Part shown: positions 42,704-51,626 of the stretch, in pieces
Numbering within the stretch: the stretch's first letter is position 1
Layout: every line of letters begins with the position of its first letter
Origin: an uncultured Clostridium sp.
GTDB taxonomy: Bacteria > Bacillota > Clostridia > Clostridiales > Clostridiaceae
Length of the DNA stretch: 64,000 nucleotides
NCBI RefSeq assembly: GCF_934754925.1
Contig: NZ_CAKVJA010000002.1
Coordinates: 134,060-198,059, forward strand
Direction: 5' to 3'
Translations under genes and position numbers: made by a program
The notes under the pieces: generated by a model
Databases searched by the model: none
What the model was told of the DNA's origin: nothing
What the model saw: only the letters and a program-made list of their open reading frames with translations

Positions 42704-43067
42704 TGTTAAGTTAAATTTTAGTTACTATAAACAACCTATATTAATAGTTATAACACTTATTCAAGTTATAATTATGCTTTATTATTTTAATACAGAAAAT
42801 AATGTTGAAGTTGTTAAAGAATTAAATTATAATAAGCCAACAAAATTAACATTTAATGAAATAAATAATTATATAAATATAGATGAAAATATTGAACTAA
42901 TAGAAGTTGAAGATTTGGGAGAAAAGTGGTATGTTAAAATAATGATAAATGGCAGTAACAAAAAAATAAAAGAAATAATTAATAAATTGGAAGAATTTGA
43001 AATATATAATTATGATATTAGTGGAAAAGATAATATTTTAACTGTAATATTGGAGTTATATAGGTAA
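42696..43067 (+). CDS. Small bitopic protein in PilO position
   Basis: A 123-residue protein with one N-terminal membrane helix (about 12-30) and a C-terminal domain that begins LTFNEINNYIN and ends ILTVILELYR, with a alternating alpha/beta rhythm as in the ferredoxin-like domains of PilO/GspM. Last gene of the pilus-type operon; overlaps the PilN-position gene. Call by position and topology only. Confidence 0.48.
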   Translation: MSSVKLNFSYYKQPILIVITLIQVIIMLYYFNTENNVEVVKELNYNKPTKLTFNEINNYINIDENIELIEVEDLGEKWYVKIMINGSNKKIKEIINKLEEFEIYNYDISGKDNILTVILELYR

Positions 43068-43232
43068 TTTTATTAAAAATTTTGATGTTCTTAACGAAAT
43101 AATTGCATTTCTTTAGTAATTTTGATAGAATGTTTTTGTTGTGTCATTAAACGACAAACAGTATTATGATTATTTGTTAAAAATAAAGGTCATAATAACT
43201 ATGAATTCAAGTGATTTGGAGGGAATTTTTTT

Positions 43233-43790
43233 ATGATATCAGCAGGTGATTTAAGAAAAGGTACAACTTTTGAGTATGACGGACAAGTGTATACAGTAAT
43301 AGACTTCTTACACGTTAAACCTGGTAAAGGAGCTGCTTTCGTTAGAACTAAACTTAGAAACGTTATTTCAGGTGGGGTTACAGATACAACTTTCAACCCA
43401 ACTACTAAATTACAAGAAGCAGTAATTGAAAGAAAAGAAATGCAATATTTATATTCTGATGGAGAATTATACTACTTCATGGATCAAGAAACTTATGAGC
43501 AAATTCCACTAAACTATGAAAAAGTTGAAGATGCTATAAAGTTCATCAAAGAAAATATGTTTGCAGTAATTAAATTCTATAAAGGTGATGCATTCTCAGT
43601 TGAAGCACCAAACTTTGTTGAATTATTAATAACTCAAGCTGACCCAGGAGTAAAAGGTAACACAGCTACAAATGCTATGAAACCAGCTACATTAGAAACA
43701 GGAGCAGTTGTTAACGTACCTATGTTTGTTAACGAAGGTGATACTATAAGAGTTGACACTAGAACTGGGGAATACATGGAAAGAGTTTAA
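43233..43790 (+). CDS. efp: Elongation factor P
   Basis: A 185-residue translation factor that relieves ribosome stalling at polyproline. The N-terminal KOW-like domain has the modification loop HVKPGKGAAFVRTK with Lys32 at the tip, the residue modified in Bacillus EF-P; the two OB domains follow (TFNPTTKLQEAVIERKEMQY, then the GNTATNAMKPATLETGAVVNVP region and DTRTGEYMERV end). TTGGAGGG precedes ATG. It has its own terminator. Note the unusually strong codon preference (GGT, AAC, GTT) compared with neighbours, as in highly expressed genes. Confidence 0.97.
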   Translation: MISAGDLRKGTTFEYDGQVYTVIDFLHVKPGKGAAFVRTKLRNVISGGVTDTTFNPTTKLQEAVIERKEMQYLYSDGELYYFMDQETYEQIPLNYEKVEDAIKFIKENMFAVIKFYKGDAFSVEAPNFVELLITQADPGVKGNTATNAMKPATLETGAVVNVPMFVNEGDTIRVDTRTGEYMERV

Positions 43791-43799
43791 TCTTAAAGT

Positions 43800-43835
43800 A
43801 AATGCTAGGTTTTTAACTTAGCATTTGTTTTTTTT
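43800..43835 (+). terminator. Intrinsic terminator after efp
   Basis: A 12-bp stem (aaatgctaggtt with aacttagcattt, one G-T pair) with a 3-nt loop is followed by eight T. Confidence 0.9.
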
Positions 43836-43962
43836 AAGCGAGAATCTAAATCTTTGATTTAGTTATTTAAGATTATATAAATGACTCCTAGTTTTTCTTT
43901 TAAAGATAAAAAAATAAGTGTATAATCATATATATAATAATTTCTTCAAAGGAAGTGAAAGT

Positions 43963-44328
43963 ATGAGAGATATATATACTAAAATAGATCAAGTTAAAAA
44001 TAAGATAAATGATATAGAAGATGAGAAATATACAGATATATTTAATTCTTTAAGTGATATATTACTAGACCTATCTTCAAAGGTTGAGGATTTAAATTCA
44101 AGACAAGAATATTTAGAAGAAAATATGGAGTATATAGATAATGATTTAACTGATATACAAGATGAACTATTTGAAGAAGTAACATTTGATGATTTAAATG
44201 GATTAGAAGATGAATATGTTGAAATCAATTGTGAAAAGTGTAGTAAACCATTATTTGTAGAACAACAAGCATTAAATAACAATAACTCTATTCCTTGTCC
44301 GTTTTGTGGAGGAATTGCTAGAGAGTAA
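43963..44328 (+). CDS. CD1247-like N-terminal domain/zinc-ribbon protein
   Basis: A 121-residue cytoplasmic protein: an N-terminal coiled-coil helix pair (MRDIYTKIDQVKNKI onward, about 1-70), an acidic linker and a C-terminal zinc ribbon with CEKC and CPFC cysteine pairs. Such proteins lie between efp and spoIIIAA in clostridia and are annotated after C. difficile CD1247; function unknown, regulatory role guessed. AAAGGAAGTGAAAGT before ATG 43963 decides the start; upstream in-frame codons to 43918 are not supported. A TATAAT at 43920-43925 suggests a separate promoter. Confidence 0.8.
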   Translation: MRDIYTKIDQVKNKINDIEDEKYTDIFNSLSDILLDLSSKVEDLNSRQEYLEENMEYIDNDLTDIQDELFEEVTFDDLNGLEDEYVEINCEKCSKPLFVEQQALNNNNSIPCPFCGGIARE

Positions 44329-44366
44329 TACATAGTATATATTTATTAAAATTTACTTGATTAAAA

Positions 44367-44407
44367 AATAAGCTATTGCAAATTAATTGCAATAGCTTAT
44401 TTTTTTG
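44367..44407 (+). terminator. Intrinsic terminator before the spoIIIA operon
   Basis: A 15-bp perfect stem (aataagctattgcaa with its complement, 5-nt loop) is followed by seven T. Confidence 0.9.
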
Positions 44408-44570
44408 AATAAATTTAAGGAATTTATATGTAATGCAATAAATATATTATATAGATATTTATTTTACATATGTTTTAAAAGAAATATTTTACATATTTTT
44501 TTATAGTATGAATAATTCGTTATTATGTGAAATAAAAATTAAAGAGAAAGGTAATTAAGGAAGTGATGAT

Positions 44571-45494
44571 ATGAAATATGATGAGGTTTATAAGATACTT
44601 CCAGAAGGTATAGGAAATAGTATTAAAGAATTTTTAATGAATGATGGAATACAAGAAATAAGGATAAAAATAGGAAAGCCTATAATACTTAATTTATCCT
44701 TTGAAGAAAAAGTGCTAGATTATATCCCAACAAAAGAAGATTTAAGATATATGCTAGCTAAAATTTCTAACTATTCACTATATGCATTTGAAGAAGAAAT
44801 TAAACAAGGATATATTACATTAAAGGGAGGACATAGAGTTGGACTTGCTGGAGAGTGCGTAATATCAAAGGGTGAAGTTAGGACTATAAAAAATATTTCA
44901 TCATTAAATATAAGGATATGTAAAGAGGTTATAGGTGCTTCTAATAAGGTTATGAGGTTAATTACTCAAAATAATAGAGTATATAATACATTAATAGTAT
45001 CTCCTCCTAAGTGTGGGAAAACAACTATATTAAGAGACATAGCAAAAAATTTATCTAATGGAATGTATCAAATAAATCTAAAAGGAAAAAAAGTAACAAT
45101 AGTAGATGAAAGAAGTGAAATTGCAGCCTGTTATAATGGTATACCACAAATGAATGTAGGAATTAGAACTGATATTTTAGATAATTGCTTAAAAAAATCA
45201 GGAATGATTATGGCAATAAGAAGTCTTTCGCCAGAAGTATTAATATGTGATGAGATAGGAACAGAGGGGGATTTAGAAGCATTAAATATGGCTTTTAATT
45301 CTGGAGTAAATATTATAGTTACTGTACATGGTTATGATATAAATGATGTTTATAATAGAAAGGTTTTTAAGGAATTAATAGATAATTGTGTGTTAGAAAG
45401 AATTATATTGTTAAGCAATCGAAGGGGGGCTGGTACTATAGAAAGAGTCTATAAGGTAAGTAGAGAGAAGGGATTGCAATGTTTAGAGGTTTAA
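44571..45494 (+). CDS. spoIIIAA: Stage III sporulation protein AA (ATPase)
   Basis: A 307-residue AAA/secretion-type ATPase of the SpoIIIA-SpoIIQ channel, made in the mother cell under SigE, similar to type II/IV secretion ATPases. Visible: the P-loop VSPPKCGKTTILRDI, VDERSEIAACYNG, MAIRSLSPEVLICDEIG (Walker B) and IIVTVHG. The N-terminal third includes EIRIKIGKPIILN. AGGAAGTGATG lies before ATG. First gene of an eight-gene operon in the standard AA-AH order. Confidence 0.95.
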   Translation: MKYDEVYKILPEGIGNSIKEFLMNDGIQEIRIKIGKPIILNLSFEEKVLDYIPTKEDLRYMLAKISNYSLYAFEEEIKQGYITLKGGHRVGLAGECVISKGEVRTIKNISSLNIRICKEVIGASNKVMRLITQNNRVYNTLIVSPPKCGKTTILRDIAKNLSNGMYQINLKGKKVTIVDERSEIAACYNGIPQMNVGIRTDILDNCLKKSGMIMAIRSLSPEVLICDEIGTEGDLEALNMAFNSGVNIIVTVHGYDINDVYNRKVFKELIDNCVLERIILLSNRRGAGTIERVYKVSREKGLQCLEV

Positions 45495-45997
45495 TGATTT
45501 TTTCCATGTTTTTAATTTGTACATTTATAGGTTTCTTTTTAGGAGAAAACTATAAAAGAAGAAGTATTCAATTAAAAGAATTTCAAAAGGGACTTTTATT
45601 ATTAAGTAATGAGATTATATATGCTAATACTCCATTACCTGATGCTTTAATGGAGGTTAGTAAAAAGGTTTATAATCCTATTTCAGAAATACTTAATGAT
45701 ATGTCATTTACATTAGAAAATGGATATGCAGGAACTATATATGAAAGTTTTGAAAAGGCTTATATGAAATCGAAGGAAGAGATGAATTTATTAGATGATG
45801 ATTATAAGATTATAAGTGATTTTTTTAAAACACTAGGTTCATCAGGAGTAACAGGGCAAGATAAGATTTTTAAGATTGCATTAGATAGTATAGATATAAA
45901 TTATAAGGAGGCCAAAAAGTTTGAAAAAGAAAATATTAAATTATATAGAACGTTGGGATTGTCTATTGGTGCGATGCTAGCAATATTTTTTATCTAA
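45479..45997 (+). CDS. spoIIIAB: Stage III sporulation protein AB
   Basis: A 172-residue membrane-associated protein with an N-terminal helix (about 3-22), a helical GspF-like domain (EFQKGLLLLSNEIIYANTPLPDAL, the family's signature) and a C-terminal membrane helix. It resembles a platform component of a type II secretion-like channel. Its ATG lies 15 bp inside spoIIIAA. Confidence 0.92.
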   Translation: MFRGLMIFSMFLICTFIGFFLGENYKRRSIQLKEFQKGLLLLSNEIIYANTPLPDALMEVSKKVYNPISEILNDMSFTLENGYAGTIYESFEKAYMKSKEEMNLLDDDYKIISDFFKTLGSSGVTGQDKIFKIALDSIDINYKEAKKFEKENIKLYRTLGLSIGAMLAIFFI

Positions 45998-46016
45998 GGG
46001 GGGAGAGTAATTTATT

Positions 46017-46214
46017 ATGTTTGATGTAAGTTTACTGTTTAAGATTGGAGCAATGGGAGTTTTACTTATGGTTATTGAAAAGGTATTAGAGGGAAATGGA
46101 AAAAAGGAATTTGCAGTATTAGCTAATTTAGCAGGAATGGTTATTATTTTAATTACTATTATTGGAATGATATCAAATCTTTTTGATACTGTAAAAACTA
46201 TGTTTACTTTTTAG
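46017..46214 (+). CDS. spoIIIAC: Stage III sporulation protein AC
   Basis: A 65-residue two-helix membrane protein; LLFKIGAMGVLLMVIEKVLE and the later GMVIILITIIGMISNLF segments fit the family. Part of the SpoIIIA channel. AAGGGGGGAG precedes ATG. It ends exactly against the next gene. Confidence 0.92.
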   Translation: MFDVSLLFKIGAMGVLLMVIEKVLEGNGKKEFAVLANLAGMVIILITIIGMISNLFDTVKTMFTF

Positions 46215-46223
46215 GTGAGTTTT

Positions 46224-46607
46224 ATGGAGATAATTCAAGTCGCATTTTTTGCATTTACTGCTTTATTCATATTCCTTTTATTAAAAGATAATAAATCCCA
46301 AGTGGGATTTCTTGTAATACTTGCTGCAGGAATAGGAATATTCCTTTACATGATAGGCCAATTAGCTGATGTAATAGAATTTATTAAGGATATTGCTAAT
46401 AAAGCTAATATAGACACAGTTTATATTGGAATTGTATTAAAAATTCTTGCAATTGCATATATAACATCATTTTGTAGTGAAATATGCAAAGATTCAGGAG
46501 CCGGTAGTATAGGAAGCAAGGTTGAATTTGCTGGGAAAATTATGATACTAGGATTAGCAGTTCCAATTTTAATGGCTGTATTGAATTCAATTCTTCAGAT
46601 ATTGTAG
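46224..46607 (+). CDS. spoIIIAD: Stage III sporulation protein AD
   Basis: A 127-residue protein with three or four membrane helices; MEIIQVAFFAFTALFIFLLL, YIGIVLKILAIAYITSFCSEICKD (in parts) and GKIMILGLAVPILMAVL are typical. AGGTGA is five bases before ATG 46224; an in-frame GTG at 46215 is part of that site. Component of the mother-cell to forespore channel. Confidence 0.92.
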   Translation: MEIIQVAFFAFTALFIFLLLKDNKSQVGFLVILAAGIGIFLYMIGQLADVIEFIKDIANKANIDTVYIGIVLKILAIAYITSFCSEICKDSGAGSIGSKVEFAGKIMILGLAVPILMAVLNSILQIL

Positions 46608-46615
46608 GTGAGAAA

Positions 46616-47809
46616 ATGAAAAACTATATTTTAAAGATAATTTGGTCTCTTATAATTATAAGCATTATGGGAGTTAGCGATATATCGATAGTTCCTAGTA
46701 AAATTACTTATGCAAAGGAGCTTACAAGCGTAACTAATGATGAAGAAGTAGAATCAAAGCTTAATAGTCTATATGACTATATAAATACAATGAAAAGTGA
46801 TGTAGAACTTATTAATGAATTAGATCCAATAAGCTATGTAAAGAGCTATATAGAAACTGGGGAAGGCAATTTATCCTTTTCAACAATTTTAAATGCTATT
46901 ATAAGTTTATTTTTTAGGGAAGTAAAAACTATATTATCATTGGCTTTTTCAATTGTTGCAATAGGAATAATATGTTCATTATTTAAGAATATACAATCTT
47001 CTTTTTCAGGAGAAGGCGTCTCACAGGTAGCTTTTTATGCTTGTTATGCTATCTTAATAATACTATTATCAAAGACCTTTATTATATCAATATCATTAGC
47101 AAAGGATGTAATTATTCAAATTACAGATTTTATGGATAAAGTATTACCAGTTTTAGTACTTATGCTAGCTGCGGCAGGGGGCTTGACTCAGGCCGCTACA
47201 ATGGATCCAATAATACTAGGATGTACAATATTAATTCCTAAAATATACATGAATGTAATAATACCATTAATTCTAATAACTTTTGTATTACAGTTTACAA
47301 ATAATATATCAACAGAATCAAAATTATCTAATTTATGTAGTATGGTAAAAAAATCTACTGTGTGGTTACAGGGAATTATTCTTACTATTTTTATAGGGAT
47401 ATTAACTATTAGGGGGATAACCTCTTCTACTATAGATGCAGTTACATTAAAGACTACTAAATTTGCTGTTGATAATTTTATACCAATAGTAGGAAAGTCT
47501 CTTTCAGATGCTATATCATCTGTAGCAGGATATTCATTAATTATAAAGAATGCAATTGGATCAATTGGGTTAATAGTTATAATTTTAATAATTCTATATC
47601 CTATTATTAAGCTAATATTATCATCACTTATTTTTAAACTTTCAGCAGCGTTACTAGAACCAATAACAGATAAAAGAATTACAGGTTCTATAGCAGCAGC
47701 AGGCGAATCTTTAGTATTAATAATGTCATGTGTTTTAAGTGTAAGTATAATGTTCTTTATTCTTATAGCAATTATGATATCCGCTGGAAAGTTTGTTATT
47801 GGAGGATAG
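46616..47809 (+). CDS. spoIIIAE: Stage III sporulation protein AE
   Basis: A 397-residue polytopic protein with an N-terminal signal-like helix (ending near residue 30), an external region and about seven membrane helices from residue 100 on. The central LPVLVLMLAAAGGLTQAATMDP and SGSIAAAGESLVLIMSCVLS-type segments are diagnostic. Largest membrane subunit of the SpoIIIA channel. AGGTGAG precedes ATG. Confidence 0.93.
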   Translation: MKNYILKIIWSLIIISIMGVSDISIVPSKITYAKELTSVTNDEEVESKLNSLYDYINTMKSDVELINELDPISYVKSYIETGEGNLSFSTILNAIISLFFREVKTILSLAFSIVAIGIICSLFKNIQSSFSGEGVSQVAFYACYAILIILLSKTFIISISLAKDVIIQITDFMDKVLPVLVLMLAAAGGLTQAATMDPIILGCTILIPKIYMNVIIPLILITFVLQFTNNISTESKLSNLCSMVKKSTVWLQGIILTIFIGILTIRGITSSTIDAVTLKTTKFAVDNFIPIVGKSLSDAISSVAGYSLIIKNAIGSIGLIVIILIILYPIIKLILSSLIFKLSAALLEPITDKRITGSIAAAGESLVLIMSCVLSVSIMFFILIAIMISAGKFVIGG

Positions 47810-47814
47810 AGAAG

Positions 47815-48399
47815 ATGGAATATATAAATAATTTTGTTATAACCTTAGTGGCGACAATGATATTTATGACTGCAGTAGAGATAATTTCTCCTGATAATTC
47901 TATGAAGAAATATATAAAATTTGTATTAGGATTAATACTTATTTCAGTAATGATAAATCCAATAGTAAAATTCTTTACTGGTGGAGAGCAAGAGTTAGTA
48001 AATACTATTAAAAATTATGAAAGCATATTTTATGAAGGCACAACTAGTGGAAATAAAGAGAGTATAAGTGAAAGTCAAATAGAGTCATTTAAAAATAACT
48101 TAAATAGCAATTGCGATAGTTTACTTAAAGAAGAGTTCTCGGATAAGGATTTTAAATCAAATATTAAATGTGAAATAGATTTAGAAGATATGACTTATAG
48201 TATAGAGAGTTTAGAGGTGGGAGTAAGGGATGAAGGAGTAAAATTAGTTGACAGTATTAAAATTAATATAAATGAAGAAAGTGAAGAAGCAGTATCAAAT
48301 GAGGAAACGGTGGATAATGAAGAAGAAATAAAGAATTACTTATCAGAAGTTTTTAAAATACCAACAGAAAAAATAAAGTTATATAGCATGGGAAAATAA
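47815..48399 (+). CDS. spoIIIAF: Stage III sporulation protein AF
   Basis: A 194-residue protein with two N-terminal helices (about 5-25 and 35-55) and an external domain. MEYINNFVITLVATMIFMTAVE and the SMKKYIKFVLGLILISVMINPI core are the family pattern. AGGATAGAGAAG before ATG 47815 fixes the start; a longer open frame back to 47728 lies inside spoIIIAE and is not used. Confidence 0.92.
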   Translation: MEYINNFVITLVATMIFMTAVEIISPDNSMKKYIKFVLGLILISVMINPIVKFFTGGEQELVNTIKNYESIFYEGTTSGNKESISESQIESFKNNLNSNCDSLLKEEFSDKDFKSNIKCEIDLEDMTYSIESLEVGVRDEGVKLVDSIKININEESEEAVSNEETVDNEEEIKNYLSEVFKIPTEKIKLYSMGK

Positions 48400-48425
48400 T
48401 AAAGAATAGGAGGGGGAAGAGAGGT

Positions 48426-49043
48426 ATGGATAAAGATAAATTAAATGAAGAAATGAATAAACTTATGCAAAATAAAAAATTTGTTAATTGCTTAATAGTA
48501 TTACTTGTAATTATATTTTTATGGCTTGCAGTTAGTAATTTTATGGGAGATGATGCTGATCTAACAAAAGGAAATACTGATAATACACCGATTGGAGCTC
48601 AAGAAGTTTCAGGAGATGAAGGTGTTACAACATCTAAAGAGTTATTAGATTATGAAACAGAACAAAAAGAAAAGTTAGAAGAGATACTTTCTAAAATTGA
48701 TGGGGTGGGAGAAGTAGTTGTTAATATTTATTTTGAAAGTAGTGAAGTAAAAGTACCTGCAACAAATTCAAATACCCAAACATCAGAGACACAAGAGGAA
48801 GATAATAATGGAGGAACAAGAGTAACAAAGCAAGAAACCGAAGGAGAAACAGTAGTAATGCAAAGTGATTCAAGTATAAGTGAACCTTTTATAACTAAGA
48901 CATATAAACCACAAATTACAGGAGTGTTAATTGTTGCAGAAGGTGCTAAAAGCAGTAAGATCACATATGATATACAAAAGGCTGTTTCAAGTTTATATAA
49001 TTTAAGTTTGGATAAGGTTAATGTATATCCGATGGGAAGCTAG
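48426..49043 (+). CDS. spoIIIAG: Stage III sporulation protein AG
   Basis: A 205-residue bitopic protein: helix at about 20-38, a polar linker, then a ring-building motif domain (LEEILSKIDGVGEVVVNIYFESSE and the later GVLIVAEGAKSSKITYDI). SpoIIIAG forms a large oligomeric ring in the intermembrane space. AGGAGGGGG precedes ATG. Confidence 0.93.
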   Translation: MDKDKLNEEMNKLMQNKKFVNCLIVLLVIIFLWLAVSNFMGDDADLTKGNTDNTPIGAQEVSGDEGVTTSKELLDYETEQKEKLEEILSKIDGVGEVVVNIYFESSEVKVPATNSNTQTSETQEEDNNGGTRVTKQETEGETVVMQSDSSISEPFITKTYKPQITGVLIVAEGAKSSKITYDIQKAVSSLYNLSLDKVNVYPMGS

Positions 49044-49083
49044 CATATATATGTTATATAAAAAGAATGGGAGGAATTAAAAA

Positions 49084-49611
49084 ATGACAAAAAAACAATT
49101 TGGGATTATTTTTACACTAATGGCTTTAATAGTATGTGTTGGAGTATTATCTATGAAGCTAAATGAAAATGGTTATAACGATCCAACAAGCTTAGAGGCA
49201 GTATTAAAACAAAATACAGATAATACTAAAACTGATACATCTACAGAAGAAACTTTAAGTACAACAGAGTATTTCTATAGTATGAGATTAACTAAAGAGC
49301 AACAAGATGAAAAGTATATAGATGATATGAAAGCTATTACAGAAGATGCAAATGCATCACAAGAATCAAAAGATATAGCAAACAATGCATTAGTTGAAAA
49401 AGCTAAAATGAATGATCAAGAAAGTAGAGTAGAATCAGAAATTAGAAATAAAGGTTATGAAGATGCTCTTTGTATGATAAATGATAACAAAACTGTAAAA
49501 GTTTATGTTAAGGTAGACGATGTTTTATCAGAAGAAAATTCAGCTGTAATAAAGAAAGTTGTTGAAGATATTACTACTTTAACAGATGTAGATATAACAT
49601 CAATGAAATAA
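49084..49611 (+). CDS. spoIIIAH: Stage III sporulation protein AH
   Basis: A 175-residue bitopic protein: N-terminal helix (about 6-24), linker, and a ring-building motif domain (TTEYFYSMRLTKEQQDEK, then IRNKGYEDALCMINDNKTVKV). It interacts with forespore SpoIIQ to join the channel across the two membranes. GGGAGGAA precedes ATG. Last gene of the operon; no terminator is evident. Confidence 0.93.
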   Translation: MTKKQFGIIFTLMALIVCVGVLSMKLNENGYNDPTSLEAVLKQNTDNTKTDTSTEETLSTTEYFYSMRLTKEQQDEKYIDDMKAITEDANASQESKDIANNALVEKAKMNDQESRVESEIRNKGYEDALCMINDNKTVKVYVKVDDVLSEENSAVIKKVVEDITTLTDVDITSMK

Positions 49612-49615
49612 TTCA

Positions 49616-49644
49616 TTGTAATATAAAGGCTCTTTTGCTATAAT
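49616..49644 (+). promoter_or_regulatory. SigA promoter of the Asp23-family gene
   Basis: TTGTAA (49616-49621) and TATAAT (49639-49644) are spaced 17 bp, immediately after spoIIIAH and 51 bp before the next start. It gives the Asp23 gene vegetative expression independent of the sporulation operon. Confidence 0.65.
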
Positions 49645-49694
49645 GAACATAAGGAAAAGTAGGTTTATATAATAAACCTTAAGGAGGTTAAGGC

Positions 49695-50084
49695 ATGGAA
49701 AATGTAAACAATGAATCTACTATAGGAATTGTTAAAATTTCTGATGAAGTAGTAAGTGTTATAGCAGAAATAGCAGCAGATGAAATTCAAGGAATAGTTG
49801 AAGTTCCACATGGAGTTTCAAGTAACATATCACAAATATTAAAAGGTAAAAAGGCTTCTAGTGGGAAGAGTGTAAAGGTTACATTAGAAGAGGATAAAGC
49901 TATAATTGAATTAAATGTAGCTGTAGAGTATGGTATGAAGATTCCAGATGTAGTAAGTGCAGTTCAAGAAAATGTTAAAAAGACTGTTGAGGCTATGACT
50001 GGCTTAAAGGTTGACAAAGTTAATGTCAATGTTCAAAACATATATGTTCCAAAACAAGAACAACAGGAAGCGCTAGAAGTATAG
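49695..50084 (+). CDS. Asp23/Gls24-family envelope stress protein (YqhY-like)
   Basis: A 129-residue protein consisting of one Asp23 domain: ISDEVVSVIAEIAADEIQGIVEV, then ELNVAVEYGMKIPDVVSAVQENVKK and VDKVNVNVQNI. In B. subtilis the homologue YqhY sits next to accBC and nusB and influences fatty acid synthesis. Here it likewise precedes nusB. AAGGAGG is seven bases before ATG. It has a terminator of its own. Confidence 0.9.
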   Translation: MENVNNESTIGIVKISDEVVSVIAEIAADEIQGIVEVPHGVSSNISQILKGKKASSGKSVKVTLEEDKAIIELNVAVEYGMKIPDVVSAVQENVKKTVEAMTGLKVDKVNVNVQNIYVPKQEQQEALEV

Positions 50085-50088
50085 TAAA

Positions 50089-50116
50089 AAACCCTCTGTC
50101 AAACAGAGGGTTTCTC
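50089..50116 (+). terminator. Intrinsic terminator after the Asp23-family gene
   Basis: An 11-bp perfect stem (aaaccctctgt with its complement) with a 3-nt loop is followed by TTTCTC. The 200 bp up to nusB is A/T-rich; no other feature is clear. Confidence 0.8.
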
Positions 50117-50327
50117 ATTGTAATAAAAAAATATATAAGGTTTACATAAAAATTTAGATAGTAAATTTAAAGAAAATTATTTATAATAGTAGAAGTTGAT
50201 TCGTAAAAGATTATTTTTATGGACATAAATAAGATAATATTGTAATATACATATGTTTAATTAATGTAATATAAGTTTATAATACAAATAAAGAGATTAA
50301 TGTATATTATATACTCAGGAGGAAGTT

Positions 50328-50732
50328 ATGAAAAGACAGAAATCAAGAGAAAAAGCAATGGAGTTGCTTTTTAGCATGGAACTTAGCAAAAATAGTTATG
50401 AGGAAACAATAGAAAACTTCGTAGAAGATTACGAGATGAATTTAAATACTCTAGACATAGAATACATAAAAAGTGTTATAAAAACAGTTACTGATAACCT
50501 AGAAGTTATTGATAAAAAAATTGTAGAATCTTTAGTTAACTGGAAGTTAGATAGAATATCTAAAGTTAATCTTACAATATTAAGATTAGCAGTAGGAGAA
50601 ATGATGTTTGTTGAAGATGTTCCAGGAAGTGTGGCAATAAATGAAGCAGTTGAATTAACTAAAAAATATTCAGATGAAAAAAGCTGTTCATTTGTTAATG
50701 GAGTATTAGATAAGGTTTTAAAAAATTTATAA
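50328..50732 (+). CDS. nusB: Transcription antitermination protein NusB
   Basis: A 134-residue all-helical RNA-binding factor that binds boxA with NusE to promote rRNA antitermination. RQKSREKAMELLFSMEL at the start and WKLDRISKVNLTILRLAVGEM with NEAVELTKKYSDEKSCSFVNGVLDKV are the family core. AGGAGGAAG precedes ATG. It starts a run leading to folD, xseA, xseB, ispA and dxs, a common clostridial order. Confidence 0.94.
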   Translation: MKRQKSREKAMELLFSMELSKNSYEETIENFVEDYEMNLNTLDIEYIKSVIKTVTDNLEVIDKKIVESLVNWKLDRISKVNLTILRLAVGEMMFVEDVPGSVAINEAVELTKKYSDEKSCSFVNGVLDKVLKNL

Positions 50733-50777
50733 ATATAAATAAAGAGTATTTTCGATAGAGTTAGAGGGGGCAAAAAA

Positions 50778-51626
50778 ATGGGTGATAGAATAGATGGTAA
50801 AGCTATAGCTTTAGGAATTAAAGATAATATAAAAAACTTTATAGAGACTAGAAAGTTAAATGAACTAAATATACCTAAAGTTGCATCTATATTAGTTGGT
50901 AATGATGGCGGATCATTATTTTATTTAAACAATCAAGAAAAAGTAGCAACTTCATTAGGATTAGAATTTGAAAAAATTCATTTAAGTGATGATGTAACAG
51001 AATGTGAATTAATTGAAAAAATAGAACAATTAAATAATGATAATGGTGTAAATGGTATAATACTTCAATTACCATTACCTAAAAATATGGATGAAAAGAA
51101 GATAATATCATCGATATCTCCAGAAAAGGATATAGATTGTTTAACATTTGTTAATCAAGGAAAGCTATATATGGGAGAGGAAACTTTCATGCCATGTACA
51201 CCTAAATCTATATTAACAATAATAAAAAGCTTAAATATAAATTTAGAAGGAATGGAAGTAGTTGTAGTTGGAAGAAGCAATATAGTAGGTAAACCAGCTG
51301 CTGCATTAATGCTTAAAGAAAACTGTACAGTTACAATTTGTCATTCAAAAACTAAAAATTTAAAAGAAGTGTGTAAGAGAGCAGATATTTTAATTGTTGC
51401 AATAGGAAAGGCTAAGTTCATAGATGATAGCTATGTAAAAGAAGATGCAATAGTTATTGATGTAGGAACTAATTCTGTAGAAGGAAAAATTACGGGTGAT
51501 GTTGATTTCGAAAAAGTTATAAATAAAGCAGCTTTTGTTACTCCTGTTCCAGGGGGTGTTGGAGCTCTTACAACAACTCTTTTAATGAAGAATGTATGTG
51601 AGGCTTTAGAAAAGTATGAAAATTAA
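50778..51626 (+). CDS. folD: Methylene-THF dehydrogenase/methenyl-THF cyclohydrolase FolD
   Basis: A 282-residue bifunctional NADP-dependent enzyme of one-carbon metabolism. It has VNGIILQLPLPKNMDEK, the DIDCLTFVNQGKL segment, VVVVGRSNIVGKPAA (cofactor loop), and TPVPGGVGALTT at the end. AGAGGGGGC precedes ATG. The catalytic Lys region has N-N-Q-E-K-V in place of the common Y-x-x-x-K; the Tyr is at YLNNQEK. It overlaps xseA by 11 bp. Confidence 0.94.
   Translation: MGDRIDGKAIALGIKDNIKNFIETRKLNELNIPKVASILVGNDGGSLFYLNNQEKVATSLGLEFEKIHLSDDVTECELIEKIEQLNNDNGVNGIILQLPLPKNMDEKKIISSISPEKDIDCLTFVNQGKLYMGEETFMPCTPKSILTIIKSLNINLEGMEVVVVGRSNIVGKPAAALMLKENCTVTICHSKTKNLKEVCKRADILIVAIGKAKFIDDSYVKEDAIVIDVGTNSVEGKITGDVDFEKVINKAAFVTPVPGGVGALTTTLLMKNVCEALEKYEN

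Noticed and set aside
47728..47814. Upstream extension of spoIIIAF by 29 codons
   Set aside because: The extension lies in another frame of spoIIIAE, has no ribosome site and gives a Cys/Trp/Tyr-rich sequence unlike the family; ATG 47815 has a proper site.
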